A stretch of 64,000 nt of DNA from Saccharomycopsis fibuligera x Saccharomycopsis cf. fibuligera (Eukaryota; Ascomycota; Saccharomycetes; Ascoideales; Saccharomycopsidaceae): assembly GCA_001936135.1 (NCBI GenBank), contig CP012815.1, positions 310,001 to 374,000 of the forward strand, given 5' to 3'. The notes under the pieces are model-generated. The model ran no database searches and had not been told where the DNA came from. It saw only the letters and a list, made by a program, of their open reading frames with translations. Every line of letters begins with the position of its first letter. The stretch's first letter is position 1. The position numbers were made by a program, and so were the translations under genes. Positions 53,461 to 64,000 of the stretch are shown here, one piece after another.

Positions 53461-54315
53461 TCCACCACCGGTTTTGTGTTCAAATATGCTGGTGGTGCAA
53501 TAACTTGGAGATCGAAGAAGCAGCCAACGGTTGCATTGTCTACTGCTGAAGCAGAGTATATGGCATTGTGTGAGGGTGCCAAAGAAGGCTTATGGCTAAG
53601 GCAGTTGTTCAACGAGTTTGGCATTGCAATTGAGTCTGTCAAGATGTACGACGACAACCAGAGCTGCATTGACATAGCCAAACACCCTAGCTCCCATCAC
53701 AGAACGAAGCACATTGACATCAGGTTGAATTTCATCAGGGACCATATTGCCAAGGGCCGAATTCAGTTAGAGTACTTATCAACTGGAGTCATGGTTGCCG
53801 ATATCTTTACCAAAGCCATACCGGCCGACCAGTTCCAACTACTACGTGGTTATTGTGGGATGCGAGACTTTGAATTAAGAGAGGGTGTTGAGAGTAATAA
53901 TTCAAAGATAGATCTAGTTGCTTCTAGAAAGTTCTAGAATATTCCATGAGTTTCCAGAGGATTCGATGTTGTTCTAGAATGTTCCACGATATACGAGAAA
54001 ATACGAGATTGTTCGAGAACATTCTAGAAGGTTGCATAATATACGAGACATATACGAGAAAGCTCTAGAATCTTCCATCAAGTTCCATAATGTTCCATGA
54101 AGTTCCATAATGTTCCATGAAGTTCCATAGTGTTCCATGAAGTTCCATGATGTTCCATGAAGTTCCATGATGTTCCATGATGTTCCAAGAAGTTCCATGA
54201 TGTTCCATACATTTCCGTGCAGTTCCGTGCATATTCGTGCAGTTCCGGAATATTCTAGAAGATTCTATGTGGCCACACTAGTCATGCATCAGTCCCGGCA
54301 CAGCCACCCTGACTG
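53461..54315 (+). mobile_element. H fragment: RNase H end and truncated LTR
   Basis: Plus strand; repeats 47384-48238 exactly in layout (offset 6,077 bp): pol end 53461-53885, LTR 53886-54315 truncated at the same base (...CTGACTG). Start of tandem duplication unit 2. Confidence 0.88.
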
Positions 54316-54869
54316 TGTTGTAGTTTGATAAACCTATCACTTGACATAACGTTATATCCTGAAAATGAATCACAAAACACTTGTTGTTAATAACTATATC
54401 CTATATATGAAAAACGTCAATCAGTCACAAAGATGGAGGAGACGCCCCTTATTTATAGTCAGTCAGGGTGGCTGTGCCGGGACTGATGCATGACTAGTGT
54501 GGCCACATAGAATCTTCTAGAATATTCCGGAACTGCACGGATATGCACGGAACTGCACGGAAATGTATGGAACATCATGGAACTTCTTGGAACATCATGG
54601 AACATCATGGAACTTCATGGAACACTATGGAACTTCATGGAACATTATGGAACTTCATGGAACATTATGGAACTTCATGGAAGATTCTAGAGCTTTCTCG
54701 TATATGTCTCGTATATTATGCAACCTTCTAGAATGTTCTCGAACAATCTCGTATTTTCTCGTATATCGTGGAACATTCTAGAACAACATCGAATCCTCTG
54801 GAAACTCATGGAATATTCTAGAACTTTCTAGAAGCAACTGGATCTATCTTTGAATTATTACTCTCAACA
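54316..54869 (-). repeat. H LTR (554 bp)
   Basis: 3' LTR, same as 48239-48792 at offset 6,077. Confidence 0.92.
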
Positions 54870-57800
54870 CTCTCTCTTAATTCAAAGTCTCGCATCCCAC
54901 AATAACCACGTAGTAGTTGGAACTGGTCGGCCGGTATGGCTTTGGTAAAGATATCGGCAACCATGACTCCAGTTGATAAGTACTCTAACTGAATTCGGCC
55001 CTTGGCAATATGGTCCCTGATGAAGTTCAACCTGATGTCAATGTGCTTCGTTCTGTGATGGGAGCTAGGGTGTTTGGCTATGTCAATGCAGCTCTGGTTG
55101 TCGTCGTACATCTTGACAGACTCAATTGCAATGCCAAACTCGTTGAACAACTGCCTTAGCCATAAGCCTTCTTTGGCACCCTCACACAATGCCATATACT
55201 CTGCTTCAGCAGTAGACAATGCAACCGTTGGCTGCTTCTTCGATCTCCAAGTTATTGCACCACCAGCATATTTGAACACAAAACCGGTGGTGGACTTCCT
55301 CGTAGCCTTGTCGTTTGCCCAGTCTGCATCACAGTAGCCCTGTAAGCGAGTTGTCTGGTTGTGGCTTTGATAAAATAAACCAACATCTGCTGTGCCTTTC
55401 AAATATCTTAGTACTCGTTTCGCAGCACGAAGGTGGACCTCCTTGGGCTCTTTGAGGTATCTCGACAATACACCAACGACGTAGCTTATGTCTGCTCTGA
55501 CCGTATTAGCAGCAAACAAGAGCTTTCCAATAATGGATCTGTACCTAGTAGCATCACAGTCTTTACTGCCTGTGTCCGCGCTCGTCAAGTCCTGTCCGAC
55601 AACTGCTGGTGTGGGTTCACTGTGACAGTCTTGCATTCCAAACTCGCTAAGCAACGACTGAATGTAGTCTCGAAGACTCAACTTGATCCCACTCTCTGTC
55701 TGCTCAATGTTCATGCCTAGGAACTTCTTTGTAGCACCCAAGTCTTTCATTTTAAACTCATTCATTAGCTCTGTTTTCACAATGTCTATTGCTTCCTTGG
55801 TGCTACCAGCAATAAGCAAATCATCCACATATAGCGCAACCATCACAAAGGACTTTTCACTTTTGCGAGTGTATAGGCAATATTCAGCTTGATTCCGTCT
55901 GAAGCCTAGCTTTGCCAAGACGCCGTTGATCTTGTCATTCCACACAAGAGGAGCCTGTTTCAAACCATACAAGCTCTTCTTCAATCTGAGCACTTTATCT
56001 TCATTGCCCTTTGCAACATAGCCTTCTGGTTGTGTCATGTATAATTCTTCCTCAAGCTCACCATTCAAGAACGCAGTCTTCACATCCATCTGATGAACCT
56101 GTAATCCTTTCAGAGCAGCGACAGCCAACATAATTCGGATGGACTCGTAACGAACAACGGGAGCAAACGTTTCATTGTAGTCGATACCTTTCAATTGCGA
56201 GAACCCACGAGCAACTAATCTTGCCTTGTGTAAGCCACCATCCTTGATTGTGAACACCCACTTGCAGGTGATTGGCTTTCGCCCTTCCGGCAAAGTCACC
56301 AACTCATAGGTGCTATTGTCTTTGTGTGCTTCGATTTCTTTTTCACACGCTTCCTTCCACTGATCCCGTTCGTCGGTCTGCATTGCACTTTTGTAACTCA
56401 TTGGCACATTCTCGGTGACTGCACTGCCAGCCATGTAACAAGTAGCAGCAAGGTTTGCTTCGTAGCCCAATAGCCTCTGCGAGTCACTCAGTTCTGATTC
56501 ACTAGTATCTTCATCATCGTCGACCTCCTCAACAGTTGGTTCAATCTTTGGAGTGAGCAATGGAACCACGGCGCTTTCGCCAGTGGACCCATGCGGAACA
56601 AACGGGATAATGTCGCCGGTGGCAACTTTTCTAACTTTTGTCTCTGGTTTAGGCAATTCCCTCTCTGAATCGGAACTGGAGGACGAGGCTTCATATTCAT
56701 CGTGGACCTCTTCAAGAACGTCGAACGGGTTTCTGGTTATTAAAGTCTTTGGAGCAACATGAGTTTTTGGTCTGGGTCTCTTCCGTTTCACTTGTACCGG
56801 CAGGAAGCCATCTTTGTCAGTATCCGAGGGGACATCATCGTCACTATTGTCAACGTGTACGTCAGTGTCGTCTTCAGCAGTGCTTTCATCTTCGCCAGTG
56901 CCAGCAGTATCAGCGGCTGTCACATCGGCTGGGATAAGGTCCTCATCCTGTACAGCAGTAACCGGTGAAATGCCTGGCGCAGCGACAGACCCGTAGGTGG
57001 TAGTAGACACATTGTCAGCCATAGGCGCAGGGGTAGCCCACTTGAAAAACGAATGTTGTTCATCAAACGTTACTTGTGCCGAGACAACTATCTGCCCGGC
57101 ATCAGAATCATACATCCTGTATGCTTTGTGATCTCTGTCGTAGCCCATCATGGCACACTTCTTCGAAGTTGCACTTAGCTTGCCATGTCTCAATGCAGCT
57201 GGCACAACACAATATCCAATGCATCCAAAGGTTCTCAAATGATCAAGCAGTGGTTCCATGTCGTACCACTTGGTGAACGGTATATCATTGCCAAGCACTC
57301 TTGTTGGGCTGCGATTGATCAAGTACGCAGCAGTTGCAACAGCTTCGGGCCAGAACTGAACCGGCGCAGCAGAGTGCAACATGAGAGTTCGCGCCTTCTC
57401 CTGAATGGTGCGATGCATCCTCTCAGCAACACCATTCTGATAGGAATGATGCGGGACAGTTAGCTCATGGCGAATTCCACGCTCCTTCATGAACGCGTGC
57501 AACTTGTTGTTCACAAACTCCCCGCCGTTATCAGTTCTGATAGCTCCACACACGTAGTTTCTGCCTTGACTCTTGAAATTGGTCTCACTGTATTTCACAA
57601 AATCAATAATCGCATCAGTGCAGTCTGATTTCCTTTTCAAGCACTTGATATGGGTGAAACGAGTATAGGCATCAACGATTGTAAGAAAGTAGAGAGAGCC
57701 ATCAACCGATCCATAGTTGAACGGCCCGCACACATCCATATGAAGTAGCTGCAATGGCTGTTGTGGCTTTGACCATCCGTGCTTTGGTTTTCTTGTAACC

Positions 57801-59206
57801 GCCTTGCCTAATGCACACAGTTCACACACTTGCACATTCATATCTTCTGTAATATCACCGCACAAACCAAACTGTTTGTTAATCGCACGGAACACACCAA
57901 AGCTAGGATGGCCCAATCTTTGATGCCACAAATCTTTTCTATCAACCGCAATGCCAGGGGCAGCTTTGTAAGCAAAGTGCTTGTCACTTGGAGAGCCCAC
58001 TCTGTACAAGCCATGTGAGAGCCTGTCTTTGATACCCACAATATCCATCGAGGGGTACAACTTGATGCATTCATCTTCAAACAATAGTTTTGCTCCATTA
58101 CCAGTTGCCTTTGAAATTGATAGTAAATTAGCGGTAGCCTCGGGTGCATATAGAGCATTTAACAAGCTGACATCCTCACCGGTTGGTAGCTTGATAGATG
58201 CGGTGCCGCACCCAACGATCTTCAAACTGTTGCCACCAATACCATTAATCTCGCCGCTGTAGTCATGTAACTCAGTAAACAAGTCTCTGTCACAAATAAT
58301 GTGGCTGGAAGCACCACTATCGAAGAACAAATCAGATCTCTTTGACTCGTGCCCTAAATATGCAAACCACGCACTACCAGTCAGTTTTCCATTTTTCTTT
58401 GGCTTTCGAATTTTCTCATTAAATTCATCCTTTGGCTGTTGACGACAGTCCCTTGCATAATGACCTATCTTGCCACAGTTGTAGCATTGACCATTATTGG
58501 CCTTTCTAGTGACAAGAGCAGTTTCAGTAGTAGTAACGGTAGACTTTGGGTCTTCCTTAATCAATTCTCTCGCGAGATCCATCGCGGATTCAACATCAAA
58601 GGTTTCCATGGAATTATGAGATGCTTGGTATGTTGTAATGATCTCCTTCACAGCAGCTTCACCGTAGCCGGCGCGTTTGAGCTCAGCAAGAAATAAGCAA
58701 GTAAGAAACAGATCAGCAGTAACATTCTTGATAACCGAGACATTCAATGCATCGAAGCTCGAGATCAACAGGTTGAGGTTAGAGCCATTCGACTTCCACT
58801 TGTGGTCAAAGAAGTCCGATAGCATACCAACAGCATTAAACACAGACATTGTACCATAGGAGGCTTTCAAATAGATAATCAAATCACGACCAGAACCATC
58901 ATAACTGGATGCCTTTCTGAGAGCAGCACCAGTAACACCATTGACAATCATCAATGTCAAGATATCATCCAAAGCCATTTGTAGTCTGGCTCTCGAGTCG
59001 TCCGAGCTTTCATCAGTAGCGCCGATATCATTGTCGACAAGGTACTTGTACAAACCAAGCCCTCTCATTTTCAATTTGATTGATACTAAGGAGAACCAAT
59101 CGTGAAAGTTCTCCGAACCTTTCAATTTTTCATCTGAACTGAAGTTGGCTAGAGCACCTGGGGAACTCATAACCTGTTGTAGTTTGATAAACCTATCACT
59201 TGACAT
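54818..59206 (-). CDS. H Gag-Pol polyprotein (second whole copy)
   Basis: 1,462 codons from the ATG in the 5' LTR (59206), or from 59170 just inside. Same domains as 48741-53129 with only about five residue differences in the whole protein, mostly in linkers. Such a low difference over 4.4 kb means that the two loci separated very recently, in line with the tandem duplication that includes both. Confidence 0.88.
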   Translation of the reverse strand: MSSDRFIKLQQVMSSPGALANFSSDEKLKGSENFHDWFSLVSIKLKMRGLGLYKYLVDNDIGATDESSDDSRARLQMALDDILTLMIVNGVTGAALRKASSYDGSGRDLIIYLKASYGTMSVFNAVGMLSDFFDHKWKSNGSNLNLLISSFDALNVSVIKNVTADLFLTCLFLAELKRAGYGEAAVKEIITTYQASHNSMETFDVESAMDLARELIKEDPKSTVTTTETALVTRKANNGQCYNCGKIGHYARDCRQQPKDEFNEKIRKPKKNGKLTGSAWFAYLGHESKRSDLFFDSGASSHIICDRDLFTELHDYSGEINGIGGNSLKIVGCGTASIKLPTGEDVSLLNALYAPEATANLLSISKATGNGAKLLFEDECIKLYPSMDIVGIKDRLSHGLYRVGSPSDKHFAYKAAPGIAVDRKDLWHQRLGHPSFGVFRAINKQFGLCGDITEDMNVQVCELCALGKAVTRKPKHGWSKPQQPLQLLHMDVCGPFNYGSVDGSLYFLTIVDAYTRFTHIKCLKRKSDCTDAIIDFVKYSETNFKSQGRNYVCGAIRTDNGGEFVNNKLHAFMKERGIRHELTVPHHSYQNGVAERMHRTIQEKARTLMLHSAAPVQFWPEAVATAAYLINRSPTRVLGNDIPFTKWYDMEPLLDHLRTFGCIGYCVVPAALRHGKLSATSKKCAMMGYDRDHKAYRMYDSDAGQIVVSAQVTFDEQHSFFKWATPAPMADNVSTTTYGSVAAPGISPVTAVQDEDLIPADVTAADTAGTGEDESTAEDDTDVHVDNSDDDVPSDTDKDGFLPVQVKRKRPRPKTHVAPKTLITRNPFDVLEEVHDEYEASSSSSDSERELPKPETKVRKVATGDIIPFVPHGSTGESAVVPLLTPKIEPTVEEVDDDEDTSESELSDSQRLLGYEANLAATCYMAGSAVTENVPMSYKSAMQTDERDQWKEACEKEIEAHKDNSTYELVTLPEGRKPITCKWVFTIKDGGLHKARLVARGFSQLKGIDYNETFAPVVRYESIRIMLAVAALKGLQVHQMDVKTAFLNGELEEELYMTQPEGYVAKGNEDKVLRLKKSLYGLKQAPLVWNDKINGVLAKLGFRRNQAEYCLYTRKSEKSFVMVALYVDDLLIAGSTKEAIDIVKTELMNEFKMKDLGATKKFLGMNIEQTESGIKLSLRDYIQSLLSEFGMQDCHSEPTPAVVGQDLTSADTGSKDCDATRYRSIIGKLLFAANTVRADISYVVGVLSRYLKEPKEVHLRAAKRVLRYLKGTADVGLFYQSHNQTTRLQGYCDADWANDKATRKSTTGFVFKYAGGAITWRSKKQPTVALSTAEAEYMALCEGAKEGLWLRQLFNEFGIAIESVKMYDDNQSCIDIAKHPSSHHRTKHIDIRLNFIRDHIAKGRIQLEYLSTGVMVADIFTKAIPADQFQLLRGYCGMRDFELRESVESNNSKIDPVASRKF

Positions 59207-59748
59207 AACGTTATATCCTGAAAATAAATCACAAAACACTTGTTGTTCTTAACTATATCCTATATATGAAAAACATCAATCAGTCACAAAGATGGAGGAG
59301 ACGCCCCTTATTTATAGTCAGTCAGGGTGGCTGTGCCGGGACTGATGCATGACTAGTGTGGCCACATAGAATCTTCTAGAATATTCCGGAACTGCACGGA
59401 TATGCACGGAACTGCACGGAAATGTATGGAACATCATGGAACTTCTTGGAACATCATGGAACATCATGGAACATCATGGAACATCATGGAACTTCATGGA
59501 ACACTATGGAACTTCATGGAACATTATGGAACTTCATGGAACATTATGGAACTTGATGGAAGATTCTAGAGCTTTCTCGTATATGTCTCGTATATTATGC
59601 AACCTTCTAGAATGTTCTCGAACAATCTCGTATTTTCTCGTATATCGTGGAACATTCTAGAACAACATCGAATCCTCTGGAAACTCATGGAATATTCTAG
59701 AACTTTCTAGAAGCAACTGGATCTATCTTGGAATTATTACTCTCAACA
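59175..59748 (-). repeat. H LTR (574 bp)
   Basis: 5' LTR of the most complete H copy; ends CTCTCAACA directly against G pol. Confidence 0.92.
59369..59712 (-). promoter_or_regulatory. Heat-shock-element array of the most complete H copy
   Basis: Same layout as 44118-44461, inverted: GAA/TTC alternation at 59369-59391 (five units) and at 59690-59712 (five units), with the 10-bp GGAACATCAT / GGAACTTCAT array between. TATA at about 59310-59316, on the gene side. Confidence 0.78.
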
Positions 59749-62389
59749 ATGGTTCAAGCAGTTAGTGATGTTGACGGTAAAAATGAACACCTCCCACCGT
59801 TACGCGAACGCTTCGACCACCGAATCAAACTCGCAGATGATCAAATCATTGCTCGACCGCCATATCGCTTAGCTCCATTACAAGCACAAGAAGCAGAAAA
59901 TCAAATTGCGGAACTCTTAAAGCTGGGTATGCTTAAAGACTCAGATAGTCCTTGGTCCTTTCCAATAGTGATGGTTAAAAAACAAGATAATACTTGGCGT
60001 ATGTGTGTTGACTACCGCTTCATTAACAACAAAACTATCAAAAACTCATTCCCGTTACCTCACATTGATGATACATTAGCCAAGGTCGGAGGAAAACGTT
60101 TCTATTCAAAAATTGATTTAGCACAAGGATACCACCAATTAAGGATGCATCCTGGAGACGAGGATAAAGTCGCATTTTCTACTTCATCCGGACATTATAC
60201 ATGGCGTGTAATGCCGTTTGGTTTGAAAAATGCACCTGCTTCATTTTCACAATTTATAAAGCTGATTCTTGCCCCTTATTCACATTTTCTGGTATATTAT
60301 TTGGATGATATTCTCATTTGTGGAGACGATGTAGAACAACACTTTGAAGATGTAATGTGTATTTAAAAGCGTTAGCCAAAAATCAATTAACAATTAAAAC
60401 ACAAAAATGTTGTTTTTTCCAAGAGCAGGTGAAATTCTTGGGTCACGTGATTCAGAACGCCGGTATTGCAGCAAGTTCTCGGAAGATTGACGCTAGTTTG
60501 AACATGCCGGAATTAGATACACAAAAGAAAGCACAACGCTATAGGAGGAGTTTTACAGAGCTATAATGATGATGATAAGTTGCTTGGCGTTGCTGGTTAT
60601 TTTAGCAAGTCATTGGATGTTCATCAAAGACGGTATTCGGTGTATGACAAAGAATTGTTTGCTATTGTTGAATCGTTGTGGCACCTCAGGATCCAGATTG
60701 CTGATCGCCATGTGGTGGTACACACAGACCACGTCTCATTAAGACATTCATTGTTGCAAAACCAACACCATCCTCGCATTATGCGATGGCTCGATACCCT
60801 TTCTGAATATGATGTTGAAATCACACACATCTCAGGGCTGACAAATAAAGTTGCTGATTGGTTATCGAGACTTGATCTTGATGCTGTGCTGGTTGATGAA
60901 GGAATTCATGCTAAATTAGCTCAATTAACTTTACAAGATGATAAACAAGACCCTTTCCTTAAAATGAAAATTGAGAAACTTGCTGCTAATGAACGATTAA
61001 CGAAATTTGATAAGTTATTCAAGATCCAGGATAACAAACTTTGGTATGATAACCCTATTACCGAATCTAATCTGCTCAGATTATGTGTTCCTCAGTCTTA
61101 TCAAAAGGACTTGCTAGCTGAAACCCATGGTGTTACTCATTTAAGTCTGTACAAATTATACTTGAAACTAGCTGAGAAATATTATTGGCCTTCTATGTTT
61201 GCTGATATCAAGCGTTTTGTACATCGATGCGATGTCTGCCAACGCACATTAGCTGGTCCCACTACTAATAATTTGCTCGAACCATTAGAGATTCCACAGT
61301 CCCGATGGCTGAGTATCTCCATCGATTTTGTTACTGGATTTCCACCATCTGGTAAAACAGACATGGTATTAGTTGTCGTGGATAGGTTGACAAAATACTC
61401 CCATTTCTTACCGGTGAGCAAAACGATCACTGGATATAGCACAGCTATGATTTTAATAAACGAAGTTTTTCGTTTACATGGTATTCCCACTGAAATAGTT
61501 TCGGATAGAGATGTTGGATTCCAAAGTGTTATGTATCAAACTATTATGGACAAGTTGGGGATTAAGTTAAAGATGAGCACAGCCAATCATCCTGAAACTA
61601 ATGGCCAAACTGAGAGAATCATCAAAACCCTAACTGGGATGTTGCGTCGGTATTGCTTTAATCAATTCTCTTCGTGGAGAAAATTTTTACCTATGGTAGA
61701 ATTTGCTTACAACACCTCTTATCACCATAGTATCAAATGCACTCCATTTTTTGCAGACCACGGGTATGAAGCACCTGATCCTTTTTATGGTAGACGCTTT
61801 TCGGAGGGTCATGTGACACCTACGGAAGAATACTTGAAGACAGAGCAAGCTGTTCTTCACCGCACAAAAGAATACTTGGTCCAACAACAACATCGGTCTC
61901 AGGTAATTGAGGATGAAAATCGTCGTGAAATCTCTTTTGATATTGGAAGTTGGGTACTTCTGCATAGAGATGCTCATTTTGGTGCTGATGGTCCGTACAA
62001 GAAAATTCATCCAGTTTATCTTGGACCATATAAAGTCGTTAAACGAGTGGGGGAAAGTGCTGTTGAGTTCGATTCACCCTGTATAACTAAACAACACAGA
62101 GTAGTCAACGTTAGGTGGTTAAAACTATACCGAGAACCAGACGTTGTATACCCAAAGGAACCCCCTCGAAACGAAATTGAGGCCGCATCTAGAGCCGACG
62201 AAATCAGAGCAATCGCAGGTATTGCAAAAGACTACTTGCATGTGTTTTGGCAAGATTGCAAACCTGAACATGCCACACCTATCTCATTTGACTTCTTCAG
62301 AACTAAAGTATCAACCAATTTACGAAATGCTCTAACTGAACAAATCAACTATCTTAAAAGAACTGGGTTATCCTCTAAGGGGGAGGAAG
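59749..62389 (+). mobile_element. Ty3/gypsy family G, pol segment (fossil)
   Basis: RT (LPPLRERFDHRIKL; DLAQGYHQLRM; YYLDDILICGDD), RNase H (YDKELFAIVE, HTDHVSLRH), integrase zinc finger (H..H..C..CQRTL), core (SIDFVTGFPPS, IVSDRDVGF, ETNGQTERI) and a C-terminal tail: the Ty3 order, RT before integrase. The start is cut by an H LTR; about two breaks in the rest. It ends in the purine tract AAGGGGGAGGAAG directly before the LTR at 62390. Confidence 0.88.
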
Positions 62390-62610
62390 TGTAACAAATC
62401 AGTCCCAGATAGCTCTTAGGTAACGGTAGCTCCTAGGTAACGGTAGCTCCTAGGTCACAAGCTCCTAACAATAACTATATAAGTAGCTAAGTTCGTCTTT
62501 ATTATTATTATGTATTCTGTATAGATAACAGTAAGCGAAGTCATCTTCCTTCTATTACAATATACCTATCTCCTTTACTCTATCTTGAGTCTTATCTCTC
62601 TTCCTAGTCG
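62390..62610 (+). repeat. Family G LTR
   Basis: About 220 bp, TGTAACAAATC... It contains three 17-bp units TAGCTCCTAGGTAACGG (62410-62460) and a TATATAAG box near 62478. The right edge is approximate. It follows a complete pol end and precedes a gag start, so it serves both as 3' LTR of one copy and 5' LTR of the next. Confidence 0.75.
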
Positions 62611-64000
62611 ATCCTAGAAAATAACTATGAATCCTGAAACCTTCTCACGTCTTAATTCAGACCCTTCAACCCCATCTCTTACAATTGGTAGCGCCTTTGG
62701 TGCTAGGGGAGAGACGTTGACTCCAATTTTTACAGGAAAAAATTCCTCGTTAGCCGCTATTCCACGTTTTCAAACTTTGATGTTTACATACTGTTTTAGA
62801 AAACGCTATAAGAACTAAGATCAACAACTTAGGGCTACTGTTGGTTGCTTACGTGATGTCGCTGCTACTTGGGCCGTCAAATTCTTACCTTCTCGGGAAA
62901 ACATTAATGAAATCGACGTCGAGCAACTCTGGAGAGCTTTTTGTGAACGTTTTCGACAATGGTAGAACACCGCCTCGGTAGACAAACAACTTTCTTCTTT
63001 AAGACAATCTGGTTCTATCGAACACTATATTACTAGATTTAACTATTTGGCTTCAGCCTATGACACTGGTGAATCCACTTTAATGGATTTGTATATCAAT
63101 GGTTTGAGCGAGAACCTTAGAATTCATGTTAGCATCATGAGAGACTACTTTCTCCAACAGCGTATTCCCGTCTCTCTCAATTGGATTCAAACATCGGCAA
63201 CGCGTATCGCTACCACTATGCAACCTGTTATGCATGGACAATCCAATTTCAATAAAAACTACAAGAAATTTAACAATTCTAAACCATCGTATAGTGCTGG
63301 GTTTTCCAACCACACTAACAGATACGCAAAAAGTTACAACAATAACCGTTTTAACAAACCGCACTTTAACAGCAGAAATTTTCACAACCAGGGAAATAAC
63401 AGACCATTTTCAAACCATTTTGGACCGGAGAAAATGGATCTTGACCACCTTACTTTAGAAAACTCCAATTTGGATGTTAACGCGAGGAATCGCTACTCTC
63501 AACAAAACTAATGACTCTCCGATATTACACCCTGCTCATGTACAAGTCATGGTTAATGATCTACAAATTGACTCTTTATTCGATACTGGTGCTAGTTCCA
63601 ATTTTGTCAGCAAGGAAGTAGTACAAGCCAACCGTTGGCCTGTTTTTACTCCTGAAAAGGCTACTGTGTCTGTCGCAGTCAGTAAAGAACAACAGCTACT
63701 CACGGAATGTTGTTCTTTGGATGTGAAAATTGGAGGAAGAACAAAACGTACTTCAGCCTATGTCCTTCCTGTGTCGAATCGTCCTATGATCTTTGGCCTT
63801 CCGTTCATCAAGCGACATGCGAGCTTGCTTGCACAAACGGGCGTTTGGTCCATCCTGGATTCGGATGATGCTGTTCACCTTCATGAAGAACCAAACTCTA
63901 ACGCAGTACAAATCAACCTTATGTTGGTCCTAGAGTTGCGCAAAAAGGCTACAAATCACGAGAAAATGGAACTCTAGTGGGTAAAAGCGGAGCCTGATAC
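62611..64000 (+). mobile_element. Ty3/gypsy family G, gag and protease (runs off window)
   Basis: ATG at 62627 (MNPETFSRLNSDPSTPSLT), Gag region, an Asn/Gly-rich basic C-terminus (NNRFNKPHFNSRNFHN) instead of a clear CCHC knuckle, then the aspartic protease SLFDTGASSNFVS at about 63570. A few breaks. The last bases match the start of the pol linker seen in the minus-strand copy at 28900, so the element continues to the right. Confidence 0.8.

Larger units (their letters stand above)
54316..59748 (-). mobile_element. H copia (Ty5-like) element, looks whole, full-length LTRs
   Basis: Minus strand, 5.4 kb. 5' LTR 59175-59748 (574 bp), 3' LTR 54316-54869 (554 bp), single Gag-Pol frame. A purine tract (AAGAGAGAG) precedes the 3' LTR. 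Left flank is the truncated plus-strand LTR; right flank is G pol. No matching 5-bp duplication. The most complete H copy here and probably recent. Confidence 0.92.

Overview
The window is nuclear DNA of a budding yeast (Saccharomycotina). It holds host genes with yeast-style introns (SAS10, MSH5, a mitochondrial alcohol dehydrogenase), two yeast tRNA genes, and many LTR and LINE elements. Several retroelement reading frames carry CTG where the family has a conserved or preferred serine. The clearest case is the copia RNase H motif R-K-S-x-S-G at 32498-32500. This points to the CUG-Ser1 clade (Candida / Debaryomyces / Scheffersomyces relatives).

Layout. 1-6439 is ordinary host sequence: the 3' end of SAS10 (+), a four-exon MSH5 (-) and ADH (-). 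6440-8978 is gene-free. 8979-15800 holds old, decayed Ty3- and copia-type remains. 15372-20412 has tRNA-Asp and tRNA-Pro, each with a related LTR family (D or E) sitting about 11-12 bp upstream of the mature tRNA 5' end. One of these is a very young, compact, gag-only E element with two nearly identical LTRs and a 5-bp target duplication. 20418-27494 is a decayed L1/Zorro-type LINE with its ORF1 and ORF2 overlapping at ATGA. It is interrupted by a solo copia LTR.

29680-59748 is a dense nest of Ty1/copia elements of two families, called H and K here. H has a single long gag-pol frame. Two H copies look whole (48239-53460 and 54316-59748, minus strand) and one is shortened (44082-48238, plus strand). 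Two tandem segmental duplications (periods 4,480 and 6,077 bp) and large head-to-head inverted repeats shape the nest. 59749-64000 is a Ty3/gypsy-type family (G): a pol segment, an LTR, then the gag and protease of a further copy running off the window.

The most striking observation is the H LTR. Upstream of its TATA box it carries several runs of strictly alternating TTC/GAA units at 5-bp spacing, which are perfect heat-shock elements. It also carries a run of about 18 TTC units at 10-bp spacing, the step-type heat-shock element layout. LTR lengths differ between copies by multiples of 10 bp. H therefore looks like a retrotransposon whose promoter is a large, expandable Hsf1-binding array. 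H also has a nine-base primer-binding site matching the anticodon loop of initiator tRNA-Met (half-tRNA priming, as in Ty5 and copia), and its reading frame extends into both LTRs. A nest of Ty5-like elements in a CUG-Ser yeast resembles the clusters that mark centromeres in Debaryomyces hansenii and Scheffersomyces stipitis, so this region is a centromere candidate (inference).
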